Origin: Leptodontidium sp. MPI-SDFR-AT-0119
Taxonomy: Eukaryota > Ascomycota > Leotiomycetes > Helotiales > Leptodontidiaceae
Direction of reading: 5' to 3'
Assembly: GCA_020726505.1 (NCBI GenBank)
Contig: JAHLEZ010000018.1
Span: 992,001 to 1,056,000 of the forward strand
DNA length: 64,000 nucleotides
The translations under genes and the position numbers were made by a program. Below, one piece after another: positions 45,406 to 57,144 of the stretch (position 1 is its first letter; each line of letters starts with the position of its first letter). The notes beneath the pieces are model-generated. The model had not been told where the DNA came from and ran no database searches. It saw only the letters and a program-made list of their open reading frames with translations.

Positions 45406-48236
45406 ATGCTACTGTCTTATATCTTCTTTCTTCTCAGCTGGACCTCAATAGCATGGGGCCTCTCAAACCGCCCCTCAGACTTCTGTTTCGGAGGCTGCGA
45501 ACTCGCTCTCGGGATCTTCACGTTCAATTCCACCACTCCAGATCACGACCACCGTTCCCGAGCACAGAAAGCGTGTGATAACACTTTCCAGATTCCATCT
45601 CTGTATCTCTGTTTAAGGATCTACTGTACGGAAAATGAGCGTCTGAGGGGTTTAGATGCGAAGAATGAGACGTGTAGAAGGGAAGCGGGTGTGAGTCTCC
45701 CGCCTTGGGAGATTGTGGATCAGTATGGTGAGGAGGACGTTAATAGGCTGAGACATTTGATGGAGGAAGATATTGAAGGGGGGAGGGAGGGGAGTTTGAG
45801 TGAGGTTGTGGTTCTTTCGAGGGGGTTGTTTAGGTTGGCTTTCGATACTTTGGTGAGTGTTTGTCTGAAAAGTGCTCCCCTTCTCTTTCTTCGGGTGTTT
45901 ATAGTGTTGTATGGGATGGTAATTTGGGGGGGAGGGGTCGCTGATTTCAGGGCTTACTTATTTTAGGATGCGGTGTTTTTTGAGGCGAGGATTCATAATG
46001 CTTATGGGTAAGTGGATCCGTCGGGTTTTAAAGTATATGGCTAAATATAAGGAAGTCGTGCTATGTACTACCTCTGGGTCGTAATCATCGCTATAGGTCT
46101 CTCCTCGCATCTGGGACAGTATCTCTTAACCTCACGACATCATCATCCCAAATGGCAATCCCTACCTGGCGACGACGAAGAGGGCGATACCATGGAAGAA
46201 CCCTCCATGAAATGGAAAAGAAGCATTTTCGATAAACCGTACGTTTTAATTAAGAGATACGTCACTGTCCCCGCGACGTTCGGGTATAAACGATCTCAAA
46301 ATGTGGGGTGGTGCACGATCCCTACTCGAGTTCAGAGTCTTGCCATTGGAGCTTTTGTTGGTATCAACATCGTGCTATGCTCATGCAGTTATCGAGTTTT
46401 TGCAAATAATATATAGTACGCATTTTCTCTTCAATTCTTCGTTTCTTTGTTTCTCCAATTCTAGATCCTCTCATTCATTTCTGCATATGAAGGAAAACAA
46501 GCACTTACACTTCACCAGCTGGCCACGCGTATCCGATCAAATACTACGCTACTTCGCTGACAGGACAGGTATCATCTCAACAGCCAACCTCCCTCTCATC
46601 TGGGCATTTGGAATTAGGAATAATACCCTGCTCTGGCTAACCGGGTGGGATTTCGCAACGTATAATAATTTCCATCGCTGGGTTGCGAGGGTTTCGACAT
46701 TGGAGGCCGTGTTGCATTCACTTGCTTATACGGTTATGATTGTTGCTGGTATGTTTGTTTGTGTTCGGGGAGTGATGTAAAGTTTGGCTAGGAAGGCTGA
46801 TTTGTTGATATAGGAGAGGGATCTGTTAAGGAGGCTTGGACTTATTACCTTACTTATTATCAGCAGAAGTATTTCGTCAATGGGGTCTTGGTGAGTTGGA
46901 GAGTTTTTACTGGTTTGAAGTTGAGCTGACTTTTTGTCGTATAGGCTACGATACTCATGGTTGCGATCCTGGTTGCTTCCGTCTATCCACTGAGAAGGAA
47001 TTTTTACGAAATCTTTCTTTGGTTGCATATCGTACTTTCCATCTTCGTTATAATCACCATGTATTAGTAAGTCATCCATCCACAGTCCTCAAAATCCCTA
47101 CTTATGTGCATTCCAGCCATGTCGAAATCTTCTGCGGATATACAAACTACATCTGGCCCTGCGTCTTCATCTGGGTATTCGACAGAGCCGTCCGATTTCT
47201 CAGAATCATCTCATTCAACTTAAAATTCTGGAACACGAAAGCCGTCACGACATACGGCTCTCGAACCAACATCGTTCGTATGGTCGTCCCATACTCCTCG
47301 TCATTCCTCAAACCTCGCCCTGGGACGTTTTACTACATATACACCCTCAACAGCTGGACATTCTGGGAAAACCACCCTTTCACACTCGCTTACTCAACCC
47401 CGGAATTGTCGGATTCATCACCGTCAAACTCTCCCTCATCTTCCCTCTCACTCGGAACAATAAGTCCTCCACGAAGAGCAGCATCACCAATCCACGCCAA
47501 CTTCAATCTCACAACCGCCTCCACCCCAACCTCAGCAATCCACATCCCCGAATCCGCAGCCCTCCTCACCCACTCCCAAGAAACAACCACCCCCTCCTCC
47601 TCCCTAACATTCATAATCCGCCCCTACAACGGCTTCACATCCCGTCTCCGCATCTCCGCCATCCACCGTCCCGCGACCCAACGCGTCCTCATCGAAGGCC
47701 CGTACGGCGAGACACAACCGTTCCATAGATACGAGAATGTGCTTTTCGTGGTGGGAGGAACGGGTATTGCTGTCCCGCTTTCGTATTTGAGTGTGTTGCT
47801 AAATGGGGAGGCGAGGACGAGGAGGGTGGGGGTTGTGTGGGCTGTTAGGGAGGTGGAGTTTTTGGAGGAGGTGCTTGGGAAGGATTTTAGTGGTAGGGGT
47901 GGGGAAGGGAATGTGGAGGCGGAGGTGGAGGTGAGATTGACAGCTTATATTACGAGGAGGGGAGGGGAGGATAAAGATGATGAGGGGGAAGGTATGGGTG
48001 TGGGTGTGGGCCAGGAGATAAGCATGGGAATGGGGAGAAGAGTTAAGGTGTTGAGAGGTAGACCGAATGTTTTTGACGAGGTGGAAAATGCGGCTCTTGA
48101 GGCGGGAGATGAATCACTGGCTGTTGTGGCTTGTGGGCCGGGTATGATGGCTGATGATGCGAGGAGGGCTGTTGTGGAGATGCTTGGGAGGGGATATGGG
48201 AGGATAGAGTATTTTGAGGAGAGCTTTAATTGGTGA
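45406..48236 (+). CDS. FRE-type ferric/cupric reductase, 798 aa
   Basis: Plasma-membrane haem flavoprotein that reduces Fe3+ or Cu2+ outside the cell using cytosolic NADPH. Exons 45406-45852, 45967-46007, 46056-46415, 46519-46748, 46814-46890, 46945-47066 and 47117-48236. A signal-like leader MLLSYIFFLLSWTSIAWG is followed by a Cys-rich ectodomain. Haem-binding His occur in FHRWVARVSTLEAVLHS and, downstream, LWLHIVLSIF and YYHVEIF. The FAD motif is HPFTLAYS, and NADPH motifs are LIEGPYGE, VVGGTGIAVPLSYL and VACGPGMMADDAR. The C-terminus ends YFEESFNW. A Ser/Pro/Thr-rich insert follows the FAD motif and an acidic Gly-rich insert precedes the last motif. Iron regulation is likely but no GATA cluster was confirmed. 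Confidence 0.93.
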
Positions 48237-48476
48237 TTTAGAACTTGGGACAGAGAGGTGCATTAGAGTGGCGTCTTGTTGCTTTGGGTAGATTTTTTTT
48301 TGGATGAGAGGTTGTTAGAGGTGAACTAAATCATGGAAAGTTATTGCGTTGAGTCTATTCCGAAGGGGAAATGCTTGTCAAAGCTTCATGTATTGAGGAA
48401 AGTGCCTTCGGAGGTTGGGGATGAGCGTTGGGGGCCTGAATATTAAGGTCTTGATCGATCACAGCTTGACAAGGCG
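48237..48476. other. short intergenic
   Basis: 240 bp, nothing seen. Confidence 0.3.
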
Positions 48477-49822
48477 GTGAGGGCGGAAGACCCGCACACT
48501 GAAGCCAATATCAAAAGACGCAAGACACGTGAAACATCTCGTGCTTCCGCACATAACAACAAGACCTCTGAGCGCTGTTTTCATTCAGATGGCCATCAAT
48601 CCGGCAACTTCGATATGTTGGGGGCCAACAAGACTGCACGTGCTCGCAACGCAGAAATGCAGCAAAATTGGATTGACAAGATCACATACTTCGATCGTAG
48701 CAACAACCGCTCTGGCGTCGAAGAGCTCGTGTCGGGCTACCAGAACAATCAATCGTGTCGAGTAGTCCATAGGTTTCAGGGAGCCTTCAACTACTGCTTC
48801 AAACTGCGCTTCGATGAGGATGGGCAGGAGTGGATTTTGCGTTTCCCTATCGAGGGCGACATTATGGACCCAGTTCGAAAGGTGCTTCGCGAAGCCACTG
48901 TCATGAGATTCGTGCGGGAGAAGACAACTATTCCAGTCCCCAAAGTCATAGCATCTGCAACTATCGCGGCACAGCTTTAGTAGCATTGGGGGGCTGCATT
49001 TGGATGAAGCTGGTCATGACCCGTCCTGGGCCGTTCTGTCCAATCCGATCACTCTGAAGATGAACGAGCTGGAGAGGTTAGGAGGTGTGGTCGTGAAGGG
49101 TAGATACTCTCCAAGGGATCTCCTCTCCTCTATATTTGTTAATGATATTTTGCTATGCAGGTCACCCTGGCCCTTTTGCCATGACGACGCAATACCTGAA
49201 CTACCTCACCGAAAAAAGCATGCTTCACTTACGGGAAAATCCTAACAGCGTCGACGACGAAACGGAAGCACGCGACGCCTATCTATCTCGTCATGCGTTG
49301 AAGGCTACGGCCGGCCATTTCACAAGCAAGGACGACAAGAACGACCATAAGTTGTTTGGCGACGATATTCGTTTTGGAAATATACTCGTTGACCCAGAGA
49401 CTTTCCAGATCACCGCTGTACTGGATTTTGAATTTTGGTACATCGCGCCGGCTCACTTTCTGAATTCCCCGCCTCCGTGGCTACTACTAAAAGAGCCATG
49501 GGAGTGGGACCAAAATGATGAGGAGGAGTACAAGGTCAAGTTTAAATCATACACAAAAATTATGGAGGAAGAGGAAAATGCAAGTGGTCAAGACCACTCG
49601 TTCTCATTTTTGATGCAACAACATATGGACGACGGAACATTTTAGTACAACTTGGCAGTTCGGGAGAGCTTTTGCCTGCCGCAATTGATGAAGCATTGTT
49701 GGGCTTTGAAAGCCATGCAGGATTTGGAACCTCCCAGCGAGTTGGACTCATTTTTGAAATGTGAGACGGATCAGCTCCAGCATTTTGGAGGCGCGGGAGG
49801 GCTCAACGGCAACCCGGAATAA
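48477..49822 (+). pseudogene. aminoglycoside phosphotransferase-like gene, broken
   Basis: Traces of the fungal APH/ChoK-like phosphotransferase family. A likely start is ATG 48615. The N-lobe is intact (CRVVHRFQGAFNYCFKLRF, WILRFPIEGD, FVREKTTIPVPKV). The middle that should contain the GPFI..EYI hinge and the helical segment is missing: the frame stops at 48978 and similarity resumes as SSIGGLHLDEAGHD in another frame. A second frame change occurs near 49,140-49,160. The catalytic LFGDDIRFGNILVDP and AVLDFEFWYIAPA motifs survive. A TAG at 49643-49645 replaces an expected Trp (GTF-stop-YNLAVRESF). The end lies near TAA 49820-49822. The protein cannot fold as a complete kinase. Confidence 0.8.
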
Positions 49823-50906
49823 GATATTATGTTAGTCTGCACCAGATCTGCCTTGGTTTTGGTTGTCTAGTTTAACTGAAAGTCCTGGTTTGAGCTTCCT
49901 TACTTCATTCCCAGCCTCTTGCTTGATCGGATTTTCGCTCGGTTTCAGGCTGACTACTGGAGGAGTCATCATTAAGCGGTTTAATAAATCTGAGGAACCG
50001 ATAGCTTAGGCTTTTAGGCTAGAGTTCAAGACTATTGATGAGGTGTGCGTATCCAATGCCACAGGAGTCCCTACACGCTGACATGATATTGTCGGGGAGG
50101 GGTAGTTGGAAGATGTAGAGTCTGTGTATACAAGAGCGGCCAGTGGGTTGGATTTCGAGAGAAAGAAACGAGCGTACATCCTACGTAGAGTTTGGGGGGA
50201 GAGAGGAAGAAGGAGAGGGGGAGGGGGAGGGAGAGAGCGAAACCTCGGGTTTTGTCACATTGCCAACCTCGGTTTGTACGTACTGACAGTGCGGTACATA
50301 CAATACAAGATGATTGGCTAAGCGAGAATACGATGCGTATCTAGGGTTCTCGTCCTTCCCTCCCCTCGTTGGTGTCATGGTTGGTGTCATAGCATAGCCC
50401 AGTAGGCATCGGAGAGCAAGTCGTTGGAACTCCGGGGGCGTGGTGTGACCCTCTTGGCGGATAACACGCACCGAGTCTCGCTGATGTCCGATCCTTCCAC
50501 CATGCTCGTCGTCGTCACTCGCTCTTATTCTCTCTGCAGCGAGGCAAGCGAGGCAAAATCAGGTTGGTGAGCCATGCTGAAAACCTTTATTATTTACCAC
50601 CCACTATTCATTCGTAGGTATGTCATCCATGGATTATCCCCAAGAGCCTAGATCTCAGGTCCTATTTCGCATATGTTTACCCCGAACCCCTTCACCCCAG
50701 ATCTAATGTATTCATGTTCGCTTAGAGGCTCATTTCCCGCTTCCCCATTCGCAGACGCGACGGAGGAAGAGTCAAGCGTCGGAGGCCTTTGAATAAGTAT
50801 AAGAGAGCGCAACCTCGCCCTACCTCGAGATTCAGAGCGTCGATCCCATCCCATCCCGTATTTATTCATCATTGCAGCGTCTTAACAGACAACAACCATC
50901 GAGTCT
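49823..50906. other. intergenic, purine-rich tract
   Basis: About 1.1 kb. A G/A-rich run at about 50,195-50,240. No gene. Confidence 0.4.
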
Positions 50907-51790
50907 ATGGCCGACAAGGTCGACAGCAGCACCATCCAGCCACAGGTTTCCCATATGGAAGATGGCTTCAAGCACGATAACCGCCCAGTCCTCAAGTCGA
51001 CCCTTGGTGATCTTGGTCTGCTAACAACAATCAAGAGTTTTTGGAAGGTACGCCCTCGTCCTCCTTTGTATGGCTTGACTCTTTTAGGTTCATCGTGGAC
51101 ACCATGTTGACTGACGGTGCGAGCACTAGGTATGTCTTGTCTGTAATCTCATGTGTATTGCGGCTGGCGTGAACGGCTTCCAAATCACTCTCGATGGTAA
51201 CATCATCGCAAGTCGGGGCTTCGCCAGTCATTTTGGTTCTCCAACGCCACCGGAAACTACACCTTGGACGCCAACTACACCGCGCCATGGGGTGCGCTGC
51301 AATCCCTTGGGCAGCTCATCAGCATAGTTTCTTGAGCCCGGTATCAGACAATATTAGCCGGAAGATGACCATGTATTTGCTATGGATTATCCTTGCTGCG
51401 GTATGCTTGAATCCCACAGCAAATAAATGACCAGAAGGTCTTTTTTCGTCTCGGGTGTTGATATACAAATTACAATCCCTCTTCCTCGAAACCTTTGCTA
51501 GAAACTGGCAGGACTGGGCGGGTGCGAAGATTCTTGCAGGTATGGGTGTTGGATATATCCAGGCGACTCTTCCCAGCTATGTCACTGAATGGGCGCCAGT
51601 GAACATTCGTGGGGCCATGCTCTTTTCCTACGGCTTCTGGAACAGGATTGGAAGTTTCCTCGGTCCCCTTGTTCTTGCACTCCAAGAGAGAGTTGACCCT
51701 CTTAACTACAAGACCCCTATCTTGACACAGTGGGGCTTTTTGGCCTTGATACTGCCCATCTTCATCTAGATTCCCGAGACTGCGGGTATG
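50907..51790 (+). pseudogene. truncated MFS sugar transporter
   Basis: N-terminal half of a sugar-porter (MFS) gene. Exon 1 50907-51047 (MADKVDSST...) is followed by a 5' segment VCNLMCIAAGVNGFQITLDGN. A missing base near 51,240 shifts frame before FSNATGNYTLDANY. A second shift precedes LSPVSDNISRKMTMYLLW. Then DWAGAKILAGMGVGYIQATLP and SYVTEWAPVNIRGAM (sugar-porter loop) follow. The TAG at 51768-51770 falls where a Trp-Leu-Pro-Glu-Thr motif is expected (I-stop-IPETAG). Nothing of the C-terminal six helices is present. So it is both frameshifted and truncated. Confidence 0.82.
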
Positions 51791-52626
51791 TTGCACCGAC
51801 GAATCTTGCTCTCTTCTCAAAAAAGAAGAGGGACAAGAAGAAGTTAAACATAAGTCTGGGCTATAAGAAAGGGGGGGGAAGAAGAGCGAACGAGTTAGTT
51901 AGTTAGCAGCAAGGAGTTGATTTTGTTTTTATGGGAGAGAAGAAAGAAAACCGAGCTTACTGCGCTGCGAAAAAGAAGGGAAATAATAGCGAATAAGCCA
52001 ATCGGTTGATGACAAGGAATTGCTTCAATCTTCTTCGGAAGAGGAGAAGGCCAATCTAGTTGGCCGGTAGCAAGGAATCATTCTGAACGTCGTTAACGAA
52101 ATCAATAGAGTAAATCTACGAGTATCGACTTGCTTGAACCACACATATAAATCTGAATCATGATGAAGAAGCCCTGCCCGATCTAAGCCACCTGCATCAC
52201 TTAAGCAACCACACCTAAGAACAGAAACTAAATGAAATAGGAATTCATTGATAACAAAGCAAGACTTTGAGACTTAGACAACCTTATTCAGATGTAGTCC
52301 ACTCAAAGAGATAATCCCTAAGTTCCTTGATATCGCTTGAACATAACAGTGAATAACAATTCAACTCAGCCACCATCCAGTTCAGCCACAAGGCAGAGGT
52401 ACAGTACTGATGATACACTAAGCTCGAAGTAGTTACTGCAACGCATGGACTGCTTCGTCTCGAGCGCCTTTCCAAATCATTTCCACAACATTTTATACAA
52501 CACAACCTCGTTCGAAGCACGACAAGCTTCGAGACACAGACTACCTTGAGCCAGATAAGGGCAACTCAAGTCCAGAGTCACCCTTTGTCCTATTCCCCGC
52601 TTGGCCTGATTTGGGCTAGCTTCGTT
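51791..52626. other. gene-free, possible old repeat DNA
   Basis: About 800 bp with A/G-rich stretches and no coding signal. It has an LTR-like feel, but I found neither matching ends nor a duplicated target. Confidence 0.3.
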
Positions 52627-53004
52627 ATGGCCTGCGCCTCGACACCCACCGAGGCTATCCCTCGCAATTCTGATCTCAAAAAGAAGAATAACGACGTGCC
52701 GTACATCGACCTCGAAATCGAAAATAATCACAATTTTAAATCCGCTATCCTCAATCAATCTCCACCGCCTCCCCCGTACAATTACAATCACACCACTTGC
52801 GTTAAAGCAGCAGTAGCTATGGCACCAGAACCAGTCAGTTTGGGAGACCAACTCATCGCAGAATCTGAGGCTCAGCGCTTACGGAGCGCTGACGACTGCG
52901 ACTACTATCGCGTCGTGGTCAAGATCGTTGTTGGTATTGTTGTTTTCATGGGAGTTTTGTACTGCCTTGGTCGCATGTACACCGAGTTCGTTGCGAAGGG
53001 ATAG
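52627..53004 (+). CDS. small single-pass membrane protein, 125 aa
   Basis: The first ATG in the open frame is 52627 (the frame is open further up but has no ATG there). A Pro-rich segment (PPPPPYNYN) is followed near residues 93-114 by a hydrophobic stretch VVVKIVVGIVVFMGVLYCLG, a likely membrane helix with a short basic tail. No family recognised; moderate support only from the membrane helix. Confidence 0.4.
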   Translation: MACASTPTEAIPRNSDLKKKNNDVPYIDLEIENNHNFKSAILNQSPPPPPYNYNHTTCVKAAVAMAPEPVSLGDQLIAESEAQRLRSADDCDYYRVVVKIVVGIVVFMGVLYCLGRMYTEFVAKG

Positions 53005-54420
53005 ATTGATATCTTTTCAATAAGGTAAGTTCATGTCGTGAAACATCAATTAAGGTACAGCAAGCTAATAGGCATTTCAGAATACTTGTGTGCCATTATT
53101 TCGGTTGTCTTTCACTTGACCTCAGACTCTCCCTCGTACGTTGTTCTCTCCTTCAATGATAAAATAAATGCTTATTATTAATTCCAAGGTCGACTTTTCT
53201 CCGCATCTTCGGGGTTCGATTTCCTTTTCTACTTGCGCGTTCTGCAAGCAATGAATAAACACACATGAGACTCAAGTAGAGGCCGTTAGATATGGCACAT
53301 AAGGTTGTTACCTGGCTTTGGTTTTGCGTTTGGTTTGTAGGCGGCAGCATGGTTGAAGCGCGCGTTGACTTTGGGTGCCTCGTCTACGTCACGGAGTTTG
53401 GGAGATACCCTTCAGCCCTGGCGTCTTGACGTTACTTTAGCAATCAATACATTGCTTTTCACGAACCCTTGTCTTTGAATAACGACCCTTTGGTTCTTGA
53501 TTAATAGTCTGTTAGGATGAGAACTGAATTATTCGGGGTTGACAAGTATGCCAGCTAAGGCCACCACTACTAAGGAGCGCAGAAATACTGCTTCGTTCGA
53601 TACTCACAGATATGTTCTATTTTAACAGCAGCATATTTATCAACCCAACATAACGGCACTACGAGGCCCTTCTGAGACAGTCTGCTGGTCTCTCTTGGCG
53701 ACTTCTGATCATGCATTGCTTATACTAGAATCCCGCCCTTTTCGCTCCGCTCCCGAACGCCTAGTGTGTGCCGTAACTTTACCCCTTTACCTTAGATCAT
53801 CTTCCTTGCTACCAACGACGACGGAAACTGAGATTAGCCAACTATATTTTCAGCATGATAACAAACATGATTCAAAAAGTTCTCAGAGTCCGTCTTTGGT
53901 AGTAAAGGCAGTACCTATCACTAAGTCTCGGGAGCAGTTAAAAGGTTCCACAAAAGCACCAAAATTGGAAATGATGTGGCTTATTATCGATATCGGAACC
54001 ACTTCCCTTGTTAATTAATCTTGAAGCATTGGGCACCTGTTCTGGCAAGGAGCCGCCGGCGAATGTTCCGACCTCTCGTAAAGCACCCAGCTACTCCCTA
54101 ACCCTAAGCATGTCGGCACAGAACGAAGCGGCTGTGCTGGGAGGGAAAATCGAGAAGTTGATCTGGAGCGCTCGTTTGCGAGCAATCCAACATCGTATCT
54201 CCGGTACGTCCCTTTTCACAGTTGTGCTTCTTCAGCATCAGATCCAGATGGCTATAGCATAACGTTAAAGCCTAAACTTGGGCATAACTGCGCGTTTTGA
54301 TGCTATTTTGTGAGGCCTAAATTCTCGAACTGGTAAATTGGTAATATTGTCACAACTCAGGCAGGGCATGCACACTTCGGAGAACCCCTGGTATAGCGAT
54401 TACATTTTTGGAAATACCAA
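53005..54420. other. 1.4 kb without assigned gene
   Basis: Two ORFs (53,695-54,018 and 54,008-54,262, +) are open but have no motif I can name. They may be remnants, given the decayed surroundings. Confidence 0.35.
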
Positions 54421-54429
54421 TCAGTCAAT

Positions 54430-55606
54430 GCAGTTCGCCGTAGTCTTAATCCAGACGCCAGACTTCAAAATTATGGAGCGAGAAGTTCTGCGAATTATAC
54501 ACTGCGTAAAGTTGGTTCCATCCCGACCTACCACAATCGTCGTACTACACCCAAAAACAACCGCAACCAAATTCCCAATCCTCGTCTGATCCTCTGGACG
54601 TCCATACATATTATCCGGAACCCACCCCATGTAACCCTTCTCCGTAAGCACAAACCTCCTCTTCTACGACGTCCGATCAAAACAAGCATAAACCTCCGTA
54701 AAATCATACTCCTTCGCATCGTACGGTACAGTGTGACAAATGAGTAGAGTAGAGTAGTGAGCGCTACTCTACTCTACTCTAGTATAAATATTATACTACT
54801 CTAACTCTACTCTACTCTACTCTACTCTACTACTCTAGAGTAGTACTCGAGTAGTAATTATAGGACTAAAATCTAACCTAAATAAGACTAATACGCGGGA
54901 GCTTTACCTAAAGTGGCTTAATCGCGGCTTATCTCGTTTAAACCTTTAGTATAAACGCTTACTTAAGTTCAGACATTTAATAACTTTACGACTAAGCGAT
55001 TTATAAGTAAATGTTGGTCCACAGGTCCCTACATGAGCATACTTTGGGCTGGAAAAGGGGGTGCGGGTCAAAGTCAGGGGTCAGCCTAGCCGGAATGGTT
55101 TCGGAGCACATTCGGTGGGGTTTCGTAGTATATAGTCTGGCTCTCCTCGCACTCTCTTAGAAAATACACAGATTTTTCAATCATACATTGTTTACTCTGT
55201 CGCCATACTGATATATCGATATATTACGTGGTACGTGGTACATGAACCGGTACTGCACCGACAGTAAATTATTTTTATTAATTATTATTACTAGTAGCTT
55301 AGTTTATAATAATAATTTAATATTTATATTAAAATTTAAACGTTCTTTTAAAATAACTCTACTACTCTACTACTCTAGAGTAGTCACAAATAACTACTCT
55401 AGTTCTACTCTAGAGTAGTCGAAAAAGTGACTACTCTAATTCTACTCTACTCTACTCTACTACTCTAGAGTAGTACTCGAGTAGTAGAGTAGAAATTTGT
55501 CACACTGGTACGGTATCCGGTCCGTGAAATACTCTCTCAGCGTACCGTCGCTGATGACGAAATTCTTGTTGGCTTCCCGCCACTTTCCCATCGGAAATAA
55601 TATCTT
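54430..55606 (-). pseudogene. C-terminal fragment of HET-type gene, split by MITE
   Basis: Minus-strand fragment in two pieces, about 55606-55516 and 54720-54430. The left-hand coding piece reads KWREANKNFVISDG and YFTDRIPYD. After removal of the MITE and one 8-bp target copy, the frame runs directly into AKEYDFTEVYACFDRTS, then a TAG, then RRFVLTEKGYMGWVPDN and NLVAVVFGCS, which resembles the C-terminal region of HET-domain proteins. The HET domain itself is absent. The TAG occupies a position where Trp is plausible. The HET assignment is from recollection of the family, not from a search. Confidence 0.6.
54729..55507. mobile_element. hAT-like MITE, 779 bp
   Basis: Termini are inverted repeats CAGTGTGACAAAT (54729-54741) and its complement (55495-55507). 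An 8-bp direct repeat GTACGGTA flanks both sides (54721-54728 and 55508-55515). CAGTG ends with 8-bp target duplications are typical of the hAT superfamily. There is no transposase, so it is non-autonomous. Next to both ends lie arrays of TAGAG/CTACTC words. Confidence 0.9.
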
Positions 55607-55624
55607 TCTTGAGCTGATAACTAT

Positions 55625-56533
55625 GTCTATCTGAGGTGTTTAAATTGTGGCTCCGCTGATTTGAACGTTGATAGTACTGTTGAGGAGGGGTAGAGTTGAG
55701 CGAATTCGATGGCCCAGATTCCTGTTCCAGTTGCGATATCTAGGACGTATTGAAGATTATCGATTGGTGCAAGATGCAACTTGTTGTCCATCGTCATTAC
55801 AAAGAGATGGTGTTGTAGATCTGCATGACATCAGTAAATGAGAAGCTATCTAAGAGTAAAGTTTAACCCAGTCTCTCCTGTTCGATCTCATCATTAGGGC
55901 CGATATATTCTGCGAATGATCAGTGACGATCGCGGATGGGTTGTGGCATCGATTTCCAAGCTTACTGCCAGCGTTGAAGGCATGATATGTTCGTCCATTT
56001 TCTATGCTCTTTTAAGTTTCTGGCTTTTCGACAGGCAGAACTATCACCTTCAATATACTCATAAACACTATCACGAAGCGAGACAGTCGAGCTCCTAAAT
56101 AACTTAGCATATGTATTACTTAGATGTAGGTTGAAGGGTAATGCTCACACTGGCATAGATCCCAAAGCCGAATCAGCATCTGAATCACGATCTATTCGCT
56201 GTTGCAAATTCAGTCAATCCTCTTGTGTTCACCAGGTGATGAAATACCTACATTATCATCGTCGATTTCTATGTTAGGGTGTGACATGTAGTCAAGAGTG
56301 TTGAGGTTGTTACTCGGATCTTCGCCGTTTTCGTCATCATCTTGGGAAATAGCTCGCGTGGTCGTGGCTGCTGGGAATGTCGACACCCCGGGAGGTTGAG
56401 CAATCTTGATTCCATCTCCAACATTACCACCTTCATGATAATTTTGCTGATGATCGGCTAAGTTGTCTTCGGATCTGGGCGCCATGGTTGAATTTGACTT
56501 GGAACTTGAAGCTTCAAGTGCTTTGGTACTCAT
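55625..56533 (-). pseudogene. truncated LaeA-like SAM methyltransferase
   Basis: The N-terminal part starts at ATG 56533 (acidic, low-complexity; 107-codon ORF ending 56210). Further exon pieces show GRTYHAFNAG near 55,990, then YIGPNDEIEQERL near 55,880, QHHLF, DNKLHLAPIDN and the SAM motif I VLDIATGTGIWAIEF near 55,720. These match the N-terminal half of TAM/LaeA-like methyltransferases in order. The sequence leaves the family right after motif I and is followed by the HET-type fragment, so motifs II-III are missing. Some junctions (56,200-56,270) could not be joined. Probably non-functional. Confidence 0.75.
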
Positions 56534-57144
56534 GATAGCAATAGTGGGATGGAGTCCTATTCACTGGCTCAAACTAGCTGTCAATTGGAGCTGGGATGAT
56601 AACCGGCAGGGGAATTTGCTATAATGGAATGGAGTTTGTTGAAACAGGTGAGAAGTTCTAAGAAGTGATAGGAGTTGTGTAACTGTCTTGGACAACATAG
56701 CCAGGTGGGTAAGTTAATTCGGGGATAAATGGATTATTGTCATTTATTTAGCCAGCGACTATATCTCATAAGAGAAGAATAATCTGTATGCCGAGCAACC
56801 ATATACATAGAATTTTGCATCCGGCATTCTGTTCTAAAGCTTCAAGTAACGAATTCTTTACAGTAAATGTTTTATTAAAAAATTTCGGAGCAGGTTCACT
56901 AGTGAGCTCACTTTGGAACTGCGAGCACTATTCAATTAGAAAGGTCTCACATGGTTGTCGGCAATAACAGGAAAGCCAAAAAAAACAAAGTATTTCATTG
57001 CTTCATAGGAATTTCCCAAATCTATACACCCCCTTCCCTTGATTCTGAACGAAGCAGTGTGGGCTCTACATTTATTTTCCGGGTATCAAGATCCATCCCC
57101 CGGAACGCCATCCAACCAAACGCCACAAAACGAAATGTCAAAAT
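56534..57144. other. intergenic
   Basis: About 600 bp, no gene. Confidence 0.35.

Noticed and set aside
51791..52540. Solo LTR
   Set aside because: No TG...CA ends or flanking duplication could be found.
52546..52626. N-terminal extension of the small membrane protein
   Set aside because: The open frame there begins with TTG; the first ATG is at 52627.
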